Shown: positions 31,991-42,745 of the stretch, one piece after another
How positions within the stretch are numbered: position 1 is the stretch's first letter
How the letters are laid out: each line of letters starts with the position of its first letter
Source: Teratosphaeria epicoccoides
Taxonomy: Eukaryota; Ascomycota; Dothideomycetes; Mycosphaerellales; Teratosphaeriaceae
Direction: 5' to 3'
Length of the DNA: 64,000 nt
NCBI GenBank assembly: GCA_021401465.1
Contig: JADDMT010000028.1
Coordinates: 270,336 to 334,335, forward strand
Notes under the pieces: generated by a model
Told to the model about the DNA's origin: nothing
The model's database searches: none
What the model saw: only the letters and a program-made list of their open reading frames with translations
Position numbers and translations under genes: made by a program

Positions 31991-34129
31991 TCAATACGCC
32001 TGACCCCATTGATTCCGCTCCTTGGACCCGTGGCCCCAATCCTTGAATCCCTTCCATCCTCTCCGACGCTCTGCGCTGCCGTAGCCCGCAGGCACGCCAG
32101 CCGAATCCGCTCCAACTTCAAAGACTGCTATGCTGTACTCTGGAAGCTCAAACGAAAAACCGCCGTCGTTGCTCGCGGTGATGATATCAATGTCCTTGCT
32201 CACAACGCTGCCTCCAACCGGATCCGAAGCGTTCATCGGCGCGGACAGACACGTCAGCTTGCCAGACGCTCCCGCACCAACGCCCTCGAAGCTCAAGGTG
32301 ACGGCAGTCGAGCCCGTGCTATTGTAGTTGGCGAACTTGGCGATATGCGAGCCGGTGATGTCCGAGCGGCCGGCTACGAGATACAGTGGTCCGAAGCCAC
32401 CCGAGCTGAAAGTGATGGGCAGGTTCTCCGTGATGCGGGTCTGGCTGAACAGCTGGATCATGTAGTAGCTCGTCGACAGGGTGGTATGGCCTGGGAAAGC
32501 GTCAAACTCAATGAGATCGGGGATCCATTCCCACCTGTTGAGATTCTGGAACGAAGGAGCATACAAGGATCCAATGATCTTGTCCGAGTTGCGCTCAGCT
32601 CCCAGCAGGAAGATCGCCTCAGCGACTGTCCCGTACCAGAAAGGAAAGAACGCACGTCCAGCACCAGCTGCGAAGCTGGCACTACTGGTGCCTGGCTGGT
32701 CGTACTCGACAACCGCATACTCACCAATCAAGACCGGATGCGCCGAAGTGTAATTGTCGAAGAAGCCGAACTGGCTAGACATCTGCACCGGGATGGCATA
32801 TTCATGAAAGTCGCCAGGGGCACCGTCGGGTGGCGTCGGTCCAGGCGCGGCTGGATCGAAATCGCCAATGTCGTAGAAGGATCCGATGATAGTCATGTTA
32901 GGGTACGCAGCATGAATGGCGTCGTAGAAGGCCTGGAATCTGTATGCGCCATAGGAAGGTCCGCCGCCATTGAGCGAGTCCTCATTGCCGATCTCCACGA
33001 AGTTGATCTGGAAGGGTCCGTATCCGAGCGCCTCTCGCCTTGCGCCCCAAGTCGTGCTGACATCGCCCATCAAGAATTCGAGCTCGTCAAGTGCCGACTG
33101 CACATATAGATGCAGCTCGTCTTCCGGCACCACAGTCCCATCGAGCCAAAGTCCCGACCACACAGCTAATAGTGGTTCCATTTTCAGCTCTTGTGCCCAA
33201 AGCATGTACTCAATCAAGCCGAGACCATTTGTGTTCTCGTAACCCCACGTACCAGGGTAGCCTGGGCGATCTTGCAAAGGGCCGATGGTGTTCGTCCAGT
33301 TCCACCAGTATGGTGAGGAGAGACCTTCGAGATTGTTGCCGCCTGGAGCACGGAATATGGACGGGTAGAGCCCAGCCATTGCTTTCATAAGATCGATCCG
33401 GTTGCCATTGGGTCTATTGTTGTACGTCGGTGGGAACAGACTCAGCAGATTGAAGTTGGCTGACCCCGTCAAGCTTGACGATGCAAAGGTGAAATTGAGC
33501 GTATTGTTGCTGTTCGGCGCACTCTCTGGAGACGTGAAGGTGTAGTTGTACTGCGTCCAAGACGAGTTGGATGCGGACACGCGCACCGACGCTTCTGTGT
33601 AGACCTTATTGTCCAGCGAGACCAGTCCAATGCTCACATTGCCGTTGAATCCACCAACGACCCAGAACGAGCCCTTGTATTCCCATCCAGCCACGACTGG
33701 AAAGCCCCAGAACCCAGTGTTGCTGAACCCAATCGTCCCGCCACTCGAGTTTCCAGCCGTGACCTGCAGCGATGTGGGCAGCGCATTCGAAAGCGGACTA
33801 GAAAGGTTTGCCAGGGCGATGTCGGCCCCTCCGAGCCCATGCCAATCGTTCGTTGACGCTGGGAAGATCTAACTCCATCATTAGCAATGCTTGATAACAT
33901 GCTCTTTGTCCAAGCTCAGACCTACCGTATCACCCTGGAAAGCTCGATTCTGAACCAGCTCAGCATACACGCCGCCATCACCGCTGTTGTTGATGTCCTC
34001 AAACATGATCCCATACGCATACGGCGAGGTCGCATTGCCGCTGGTAGAGGCCACGCTGACGCTCACGGCCTCAGCAGCAGCAGCAGCAGCAGCCGCGAGA
34101 GCCGACGCGAAGACAGCACTGGCGAACAT
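31991..34129 (-). CDS. Secreted GH51 alpha-L-arabinofuranosidase
   Basis: Exon 1 is 34129-33926 and exon 2 is 33868-31991; the 57-bp intron has GTAGGT donor and TTAG acceptor, phase 0. About 693 residues. The start at 34129 opens a signal peptide with an alanine run encoded by a GCT/GCAGC repeat ([15 protein letters not shown]). GH51 hallmarks: [20 protein letters not shown] near the N-terminus, the acid/base Glu in VEIGNED (residue ~364), and the nucleophile Glu in [11 protein letters not shown] (~451). The C-terminal beta-sandwich ends normally. It releases L-arabinose from arabinan and arabinoxylan of plant cell walls, which fits a plant-associated or saprobic fungus. A TATAAG lies about 75 bp upstream on the minus strand. 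Confidence 0.93.
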
Positions 34130-34856
34130 CCTGCCCGCCTGTATGCTGCCACAAGAGCAGAAGTCCAGACGCAAAGCACACTGAAGCTGGACGTTGGAGC
34201 CGTCTTATACTTTTCCTCCTTGGGGAGGGTCCCGTCAGGGTTATGCGGAGGTCCAGTGGCATTTTATCCACAAGTCGCCCAATCCTTCAGTCGCATTGGA
34301 CTACTGCAGGTCACGCTGTCGGTGTGGCAAGTCCGTGAACGTCGACTCGAGGGCACCTCTAGGCTTTGCAGGCCATCCTGAGTCTTCGTTGGCGGGAAAA
34401 TGCGCAGCAGAGCTTCGACATCGCATGACAATCCTTGGATGCACGTCGGGCAGCATGCGTGTGGAGCACCGCGGAGAGTCTGCGGGGTCTTCGTGCAGGA
34501 ACAGGTCGAGGCTGTTGAAGATCAGCACGCGGTAGGCCGCTTTTGCAATGCTGCCAGTGCATTCCGGCTGAATGCACGCCGAGAGGATAGACCGCTGTTA
34601 TCGCTTCCCTCTGTCCCACTGGATGGACAAGTGAAGAGATCCGCGACGCCACCCAAGGCAAAGCCTAGTATCAATCAATGCATTGAATTGATCGAAATAC
34701 TCGAGACAGGATACAGCGCCACTAAGGGCCCATGAAGCATGGTGTAAATACCATTGCCGCCCCAAAGGCCCATAGAATCTGCCGAAAGGTCATAGTCTAA
34801 CATGCATGCTGCACTCCAAGGTCGCCGAGAAGCTCATTCGCAGGGTCCAGGAGCTT
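34130..34856. other. GH51 promoter and SIN3 3' flank
   Basis: 727 bp without a supported gene. Minus-strand TATAAG near 34204-34209 fits the GH51 promoter. I saw no clear CreA or XlnR site pair. Confidence 0.5.
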
Positions 34857-37800
34857 TTACCGGTCAACGTCCATCTTTTCAGCGTCCCCATCGCCGTCAG
34901 CAGCCTTCCCTTTCCTATTCTCTGCAATACCGCCACTTTCCTCACCTTCACCCTCCATGTTCTCGTCATCAGCATCTGCGGGGGTAGCGGCGGTGGCAGC
35001 AGTACCCGCGGCCTCTTCATCATACCTCTCAGCCGCCTCGACACCCTCCGCAGCCAACTTCGCAAACCACGCATCTCTGTTCTCGTGCTCCTTCTGAGAC
35101 AAACCTCGCACCGCGGCATTCGAGAACACAAATTTCTCCTTCACAATCTCCATTCGCTCCGCTGAAACCTGCGCGGCCTCCCTTACCGTCTCTTCATCTC
35201 CCGTTCTGATATGAAGCGGCTGTATCCAGCTCTCGGAGCTTTGAGGCTGAAAAAGCACTCGATAGGTCTCCACGGAAATGCGCACAATCTGGTTCTCGCT
35301 ATTGGCGCCCGCCAAGACCCTGCTCACGACGCTGCGTCTCACGCTCTGTGCCTCCTCGTCATCAAATTCGGCGGGCGGGCTAGGTGGGTAGTTGCTGCTC
35401 TTAGGGTCTGCGCCCATGGCTCGGAGGTTGCGGCTTAGGAATGGAATGCTGTAGAAGGGCGGAACACCGTCGGTCGCATCTATTCGCTGGAACGATGCAA
35501 TGTACTCGCGCCATCGCATCTCACGGTCAATTGGGCTCATGCCATCGTCGTAATGTGCCGGATCATCCTTCTTGACGAGGAAGAAATGGATAATTTGGCG
35601 CTGTTGGTCCTGTCATCGCAAGGAAAGTCAGCAAACGAGCCCTTTCTTTCAACAAGGTGGTAGTCGTCGGAAGCTTCAGCTGAAAGTGACGCTAGGCTTG
35701 CGCACCGCCCGACCAAACAGGAAAGAGCAACTTACATAGTCGATTCGATACAGATCACCATCCCTGACCATCTTCTCTACCGCCTTGCGGTAATCGGTCT
35801 GCTGCGGCACCGTAGTTGTGTCCCGCACTCGGTCGCGCTTGAAGAGATTGTAAATGTCGTAGCTTTTCTCTTTGCCCTCGCCATTGAGGACTGATGCGGC
35901 GAACCGTACAGTCTGCTGCACCAGCTTCTCAAGCGGATAGAGCGCATACCCACCCTGCAGGTAGAACCTCCGCAGTGCATCTTCGACGTCCGGACTGAAC
36001 TCCATGTCGCCCAGCAGGACCGCCTCGAACTTCAAGAGCATCTGAGCGTAGAAGTAGTGGTTGTTGCCCGAAGCTACCGCTGCAGCACTATCAACATCCG
36101 GGAAGAAGTCCGTAGGCAATTTGTCTACTATGCCAATTTCGACCGCGGGTTTGTGCTTCATCGCATGACTGATCGTCACCGCCGCGGCGGCCTCGCTGAT
36201 CTTCAGCTTATGCAGACGCTCGTAAAAGGTGAGGAACATCCGCATGAAGCAATAAATCGGGGTTGAGGCCCACATGCGATAAGAATCGCGCTTGTGCGGC
36301 TCATTCGGGTCGATTTGGCGATTATCGAGCAGATTGCCGGTGTCAGGATGTTGAAACCATTTCTTCGTCTGCGTGTCAATAGCAAGGGACGCCGCATCGG
36401 CGTTCTCACCATTGGCCTGCGCAACCTCTGTCGTTCGCGGATCGATAGCCATGTCCTCAGCCCCATCTCCAGTATTGGACATGGCCGGACTGCTAGCACG
36501 ACTGGCAGAAGCGTTACTCTCTTCGCGCTGGCCCCGAGCCATCTTCCTGCCTCTCGCAGAAGGGTCGAGAGCGGAGCGCAGGAGAGTGGTACCCTTGCCC
36601 TTGGCCCTTCCTCGAACCGCACCTTCCTCGCCACCGCTCAGCGGCTCGTCAGCCACCCCGCTCTCATGTATTGGCGTGGCATGGCCGCTGCCTCTCGCGG
36701 CGACCTTCGTCCTGAAGACCTCAGCATCGATGCCGAAGAACAGCGGTACAAATTCCTGCAAGAAGCCAGCGAGTCTGGGCTGCTCTCCTTCGACCGACCT
36801 GACCTGCAGCAGGAGCAGATGTGTGACGTCGACAACCACGTCTAGATCCTCGACTCCAAATACCATCTGCGGCTTCCTCATTGTGCCCGGGACGTTCAGC
36901 TCAAGTCGCCTCATCTCCTCATGCTTCACAGCGATCTCGGTCTGCAGCGCCTTGGTCTGAAACTGCTTCTTGTCCTTACTCGCACCCGACACATGTTGGT
37001 GATCCAGACTCTTCCAGAACATCTTCTGCGTCTGATCTCTCCAGACTTTCTCCCACTCGCGCTGCGCCATTTTCCAGGTCTCCAGACGCTCTTTGAGGCG
37101 ATTCAGTAGGACCGGAATGACCTGGTAGGGGTGCTGGTGGAGATGATCAATGACCTCGTGACCTTTGTCCCTGCCGTACACCTTCATGACGATGCGCTTG
37201 TAGATCGTCTGGCTCTGGCCACCAAGACCCGGCGGCAGCTGGTAAGCCCTCTGCTCCATTTCCGTGCTACGCCTGAGCTGCTGCGCGATCGGCTCGAGTA
37301 ACTGGACGGTCCTCGCGCACGCCTCAATGTTGAAGTCGTAGTCGTGGCGCTCCTCTTCGATGCGATGCAAGGCCTCCTCAAAAGTGTTTTTGCGATGGGC
37401 GATGAAGCCGCTATCCTCACTCGCCCATGTAGGATGACTGGCCCATTCGTCGTTCAACACAGCATTGCACAGCTCGTCCCTGCCTGAGCACGGCTTCTGC
37501 CTCTCCCGCTTGGGCAACAATCTGTAAGACGGGCCTAGACCGCGGCAATTGCTGAGACTGACCCTACCAGTCGGGATGCGCGGCTTGAGCTCGACGGTGC
37601 GGCTCCTGGCCTGCGGCTGCACGAAGTCCTCCAGGAACTTCATCAATTCAGGGTTGCCGCCGATGAAAGAGTGGGCGCGATAGAGGAAAGTCGTGCTGTC
37701 CATGAAATCCTGCGTGAAGAGGTTGCAGAGCTTCAAGAACTCAGTCATCGTGTTCTTATTGCCGATTGCCTTCTTCACCTTGTCGAAAAAGTTCATTTCG

Positions 37801-40043
37801 TCGTGAGTGGCAGCGGTTGTCGACGTGGGTGGGAGCGGCGTGGGCAGCGCTGGAACCAAACTCGGTGATGCAGGCGCCTGTTCGCTCGGACCTTTGGCTT
37901 GCGGGTGAGCCTGCTTCTGGCGCTTACCCTGCGGTCCAGCGTACGGCGCCTTGGAGCTGCTTGGCCCAGCAATGCTGTCCGCTGTCCCCTGCCTCTCCGG
38001 CTTTCTCTTCTTGTTATCCTTGGCAACGGGGGTCGGGGCGAAGTTTCCAACGGGCGGCAGGCCGCGGCCATGGCTCGGCGTACCCATGTGCACCTCGCGC
38101 GACATCACCGGACTCGCATATGTCTCCCTTGTCTCCCCACGCACATGCGACATCATGGCGTTCTCTTCAGCTTGTTGACGCGCACGCTCCACGGCCTTGG
38201 CGTGTGCTGCCGACTCCGGCAGGAACTGTTTGAAGTCCTCCAACAAATCTGGCGCGCCATTGAAGAGGCGCGTGACCTGCCCGTAGACGTCCTGTATTGG
38301 CTTGGACTCGCGCTGATATGTCTGGAGGATCTCGAGGAACTGCTTGTAAATGTCCGGCTGTGCTGAGAAGCGGTTCTGCAAAGCGGATCAGTGGGAAAAC
38401 TTGCACCAAGACAAACAAGAAGGCTGCAGCTGGAGCACGCGCCTCCTTCACAAGCACGACTCACCTTGATCTTATTCACATAGCTGATTGCGTGGTTGAA
38501 CTCAACAGGGCCGCGCTTATCAGCACCCGCACCGCCGTCAACAGCACCCACTTCACCACCTTGCCCAGGCATTGGGGTAGCTCTCGGGGAGATCCCTGCG
38601 CGCAATCCACCGGCCCCAGTTGCCGCCGAAACAGCGTTCTGCAGACTGTTGACTCCGCGCTGTTCCTGCGCGTGCATTGCTTGCTGCTGTTCTTGACGCG
38701 CAGCTTCGAGAGGCGAAAGATGTTGTTGTTGCTGGCCTGGCGCTGCGGGGCCTACCGGGCGGCCACTCGGCGAGAACATCATTTCCGCGCTTTGACCACC
38801 TCCCGGCTGCGGTGTGTACGTGCCGTCCGCCGCGCGCCCACTCTCACCATCCAGCTCGGCTCTGCGACTGTCGGCCAACATCCGACTGAGTGGTCTTGGC
38901 TGCGGCATGCTGCTGACCGTGGTACCCATTGGTGTAGTCACCCTGATGGCGTTTGGGTCGTTATCTGCGCCACATTCAATGCGGTATCCCGGTGGCAGAA
39001 AAGTGTTGAAGCCCTGGATCAGGTCCGGGTTGCCAGCGAACAGTGTGCTGACTCGGCCAATGACGCCGGGTGTATCTATCGCACCGGATTTGAAGTCCTT
39101 CATAATGTCTAAAAAGCGGTTGTAAACGTCAGGATGGTCGGCGAACTGGACCTTGACTTGGTCGAGATAGCTAAGCGCGTCATTCAGGATGGGTTGCTGG
39201 CCCTGACCCTGCCCTTGGCCGGCTTGGGCCATTTGCTGTGCTTGTTGCTGTTGCGCGCCCTGGGTGAAAGGCGGCATGAGCAGACCAGGCTGCATCTGCT
39301 GCGGTTGGTGCGGCGGCTGCTGTACAGGCCCGCCAGCGAAGATGTTCGCAGGCCCGCTAGGCGCACCAAGAGGCAGCTGGGGTGGTGGGTGTTGTCCTGC
39401 CATGCCTGCGTTCAGGATGCCGTTCGGCCCATGAGCCCTCAACGGACCGACTGCGACAGGCTGATGCAACGGGGGCCCAGTCTGCGGCTGATGTGGTGGC
39501 GCCTGCTCCATTCTGCGACGCTCTTCCTCGCGATGTCTCCGGTCCTCCTCTTCCTTGATGTGAATGTGTTCCGCGTCACGTGCCCGTTCGCGCTCCCCAG
39601 CGGCCTGCATGACGCCCGGCAGCGGAAATGCCGGCGCGTGACTTGTCTGCGGCGGAGGGGCAGGGCCAGCACCAGACGAAGGCGCAGGTTGTCTCGGGCT
39701 GCCCTGGCTGATGCCCGCCAAGCTCGCCAGCCCGTGCGCAGGCTGATGGAACGGAAAGGGACCGCCGGATGGCGGCGGTGGAGGTAGTTGCGGGCCGGAC
39801 GAGGGTGGTGGCAGGCCAGACGGAGGTTGCGGGGGTGATTGTGCTGATTGCGAGCTACTAATAAGCCAAGCCCAAGTCAGCAAAACATCCAATGTCTCTG
39901 CGGGCTCATGGATGTTGCCGCGTAACATACCTGAACGGTCCACCTCGCCCAGCTTGCGCCTGGCTCGGTTCCGCACCGCCAGGTCCATGCGCGCCGGACG
40001 CCGGTGGAGGAGGCTGAGGCGGCCAACGTCGGTGAGACTCCAT
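34857..40043 (-). CDS. SIN3: Sin3 transcriptional corepressor
   Basis: Four exons: 40043-39931, 39857-38465, 38375-35736 and 35609-34857, with introns of 73, 89 and 126 bp, giving about 1632 residues. Sin3 is the scaffold of Rpd3-type histone deacetylase complexes. The N-terminus is Pro/Gln-rich ([17 protein letters not shown], found only by splicing exon 1). PAH1 starts at ~262 ([22 protein letters not shown]). PAH2 starts at ~491 and is cut by intron 2 between KIK and [20 protein letters not shown]3 starts at ~695 ([13 protein letters not shown]). The HDAC-interaction domain starts at ~775 ([15 protein letters not shown]). The Sin3 C-terminal domain follows and crosses intron 3 (DLYRIDY to [16 protein letters not shown]). 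The tail is acidic ([17 protein letters not shown]). It is divergent from FCY1. Confidence 0.95.
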
Positions 40044-40504
40044 TCGGGTATGTGTCTGCCACGATCGAGTAATATATTGCTTGATGGCGATGAGATACAA
40101 TCTCCTCGCGTGTCCAGCAAAGATGGTGAATCCGTCGATCCGTCGGACCAGTCTGGCCGAAGCCGCTCTAGTGCGCCTTCCTCTGCTCTGGTCGATGCTC
40201 TATGCCATCTCCTGACTCATGACACCGGGACGCGTGATCTAGGTACATGGCCGACGATTCTTTGCAGAGCAGGTGCCGACCACTCAGCGCTCCTCGGGGT
40301 TAACGCAGGCAGGCACGGCCACGTAGGATTCTGCCACTTCTCTCCTTCCTACAGGCGGTGAATGCAAAGCCCCCGGGGATCTACGTCATCGTCTTCTGAT
40401 TGGCTTCCAGACAGAAGAATTTCAATTTTCACTGTGCAGTACATTCACTCCATCTGCTACATTATCAGGTCATAGCCAGAGGAATGACCACGCAAGTGCC
40501 CTAG
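40044..40504. promoter_or_regulatory. Divergent promoter interval SIN3/FCY1
   Basis: 461 bp between the start codons of two oppositely oriented genes, so it should hold both promoters. No individual transcription-factor site is claimed. Confidence 0.55.
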
Positions 40505-41161
40505 ATGCCTCAGTCAGCCATGGATACAACGCCATCCGCTTCGGATCCAGGCTTCCAAGCAGCTCTGGCAGAAGCCAAGAAAGGTGCTGGAGAGGGTGGC
40601 GTGCCAATCGGAGCATGTCTGGTGGACAGGCGCGGAAAGATACTGGGCCAAGGGCATAATCTGAGAGTGCAAAGATGTAGCGCGATTCTGCACGTATGTA
40701 GCTTTTCATTTTACGCGCCATCTGTACATGCATTGCACAGGCCTGCATTTTCCAAATGTTCCGAGATCTTCCAACGCTCACGTCGTTCATCTTCATACAG
40801 GCAGAAATTTCAGCCCTGGAGACCGCAGGCCGGCTTCCATCTTCCGCCTATCGGGGCGCTACTATGTACACCACCCTCTCTCCTTGCGACATGTGCACGG
40901 GTGCTTGCGTCATGTACAAAGTCTCCCGTGTTGTGCTAGGCGAGAACAACACTTTCGTCGGCGGCGAAAGGTACCTGAAGGAACGGGGCATCGAGGTGGT
41001 GAACCTCCAAAATGCCGAGTGCGAGGCTCTGATGACCAAGTTTATCAAGGAGCATCCCGAGGATTGGTGAGCGCATGCAAATCTATATGGTCGATTTCAT
41101 CTCAGCTAACACCAAAAGCAGGTACGAGGATATTGGAGAGCCGGACAAGCGGAGGTCATGA
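40505..41161 (+). CDS. FCY1: Cytosine deaminase
   Basis: Three exons: 40505-40693, 40801-41066 and 41122-41161 (introns 107 and 55 bp), giving 164 residues. The enzyme converts cytosine to uracil for pyrimidine salvage and also activates 5-fluorocytosine. The zinc site is complete after splicing: His63 is the last codon of exon 1, Ala64-Glu65 open exon 2 (HAE), and Cys92/Cys95 sit in SPCDMC. The order and spacing match yeast Fcy1 (158 residues). The C-terminus YEDIGE comes from the tiny third exon; without intron 2 the protein would stop after EDW. A second in-frame Met at residue 6 could also start translation. Confidence 0.95.
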
Positions 41162-41338
41162 TCATCAAAGGGATGGCTCGGCCCCTGACAGGCTACCATC
41201 CACTCTCCATGATGTTTCTGGTATGCATCCGTTCTTCTTCCGCCGCAGGAAGGTCTGTCGTGGTTGGGAAACCGATTTCCCGCTGGAGCCCTGGACGAGT
41301 GTTGGCAAGCGAATCTAGAGTGCAGCTACCACACGGAG

Positions 41339-42497
41339 TCAGCTACCTGATATCCTGTGAATCTCTTTGAAGTAAAACTTGAGGTCGTCAGGATTGACAA
41401 AGGGTGTGATGCCTGAAACATGGATTAGCAAAGACCCAATTTGGACAGCAAAAGCTCTTCTTATCCCTACCATGCCCCAAGTTAGCAATCCAGCCTTGCT
41501 TCCCACCTCCAAAACCCTTCACCATCTCTTCCACAACTTTTGTGATAGCTTTATGTCCTCCATAGAGCACGCCAGGATCGGCATTGCCCTGCAACACCTT
41601 GCCATAGCTCTGCGCTATAGCGTACGCCTGCTTTGGCTCATGAAGCCAATCCAGGCCCACGACATCGTATTTCGTCTGACACAGTTCCTCTAGCGCATAC
41701 CACGCGCCCTTGGCAAACACCACCATAGGTACCACCTCCTCGCCCAACTCTCTGAGCCTCGCAGGCAGGTGATCAGCAATATACAGCAGATAAGGCAGCC
41801 CAAACTCTTTGAAGCTCGTTGCACTCAGCTCTCCCGCCCAGGAGTCAAACACCTGCACGATCTGTGCACCCGCGACAACCTGCTGTGCCAAATACTCCAC
41901 GCAAAGTACTGCGATCTTCTGCAACAATCTTTTCGTCTCTTCAGGATATCTGAAAATCCACGACTTTGTCTGCCTGAATATCTTGCTCCCTCCTCCCTCG
42001 ACCATATAACACATAAGAGTGAACGGCGCTCCGCAGAATCCATACAACGGCACTCGTCCGTCCAATTTCTTCCTCGTCAAAGTGATTGCATCATACACAT
42101 ACCCCAGCTCCTTCTTCACATCACACTCCCTCTCCATCACCTGCGTATACTGCGGATCCGACGGATCTCTCAGGGGCTCGGGGAAGTGCGGGCCCTTTTC
42201 CGGCACCATCACGACCTCCATTCCCATCGCTTGCGGGATGACCAGGATATCACTGAAGATGATGGCGGCGTCAATGAGACCGGCATATCGATCGACGGGT
42301 TGCAGTGTGAGGGTCGAAGCGACCTCGGGGTCTCGACAGCATTCGAAGAAGTCGCGGTTGCCTTTTGCTTCGTGGTACTCCGGGAGATAGCGGCCTGCTT
42401 GTCGCATTACCCAACATGGTGGCCGTTCAGTCTTGGCGCCGCGAGCCGTGCGGAGGAGGAGGTCGTTCTGAAGAGGGGCGAATTGATGAGGAGACAT
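41339..42497 (-). CDS. HEM12: Uroporphyrinogen decarboxylase
   Basis: Exon 1 is 42497-41471 and exon 2 is 41412-41339, separated by a 58-bp intron (GTAGGG donor, GCTAAT branch, TTTCAG acceptor). 366 residues. It decarboxylates the four acetate chains of uroporphyrinogen III to form coproporphyrinogen III in cytosolic heme synthesis. Visible hallmarks are [15 protein letters not shown] with the substrate-binding Arg residues, the Asp loop at [28 protein letters not shown], and [10 protein letters not shown]. The last exon restores the ending [17 protein letters not shown]. The start at [12 protein letters not shown] fits the family; the frame extends upstream but that stretch does not resemble the family. 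It is divergent from the MutS gene, with 248 bp between starts. Confidence 0.96.
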
Positions 42498-42745
42498 GGT
42501 AGTGCAACGAGGGTGGAAAACGATGTTGAGGGAAGTCAAGTGTCAGCCACGAGAGATTCTGTCGAGGAAGATGCCGAGGCGAGATATTTGATGAGGCCCA
42601 AGTGGGGGGCGGCGGGGATTAATCAACTGTTGGCCAGGGACATTGATGGAAGGCATTGTTGAAGCATGACTCATGCTCGGTGGCCCCCAAGAGCGCGTTT
42701 ACTCCGCGTCCCGTGAGTGCTGAAGCCACCGGTTGTCCCACTTTG
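42498..42745. promoter_or_regulatory. Divergent promoter interval HEM12/MSH1
   Basis: 248 bp between the two start codons. It must contain both core promoters; no specific site was identified. Confidence 0.5.

Noticed and set aside
31955..33109. 384-codon plus-strand frame
   Set aside because: Antisense shadow of the GH51 coding sequence; it lacks any motif, and the opposite strand has full GH51 signatures.
38297..39787. Plus-strand frames of 217-271 codons
   Set aside because: Shadows of SIN3 exon 2.
41769..42662. 297-codon plus-strand frame
   Set aside because: Antisense of HEM12 and running into the MSH1 promoter; no domain.
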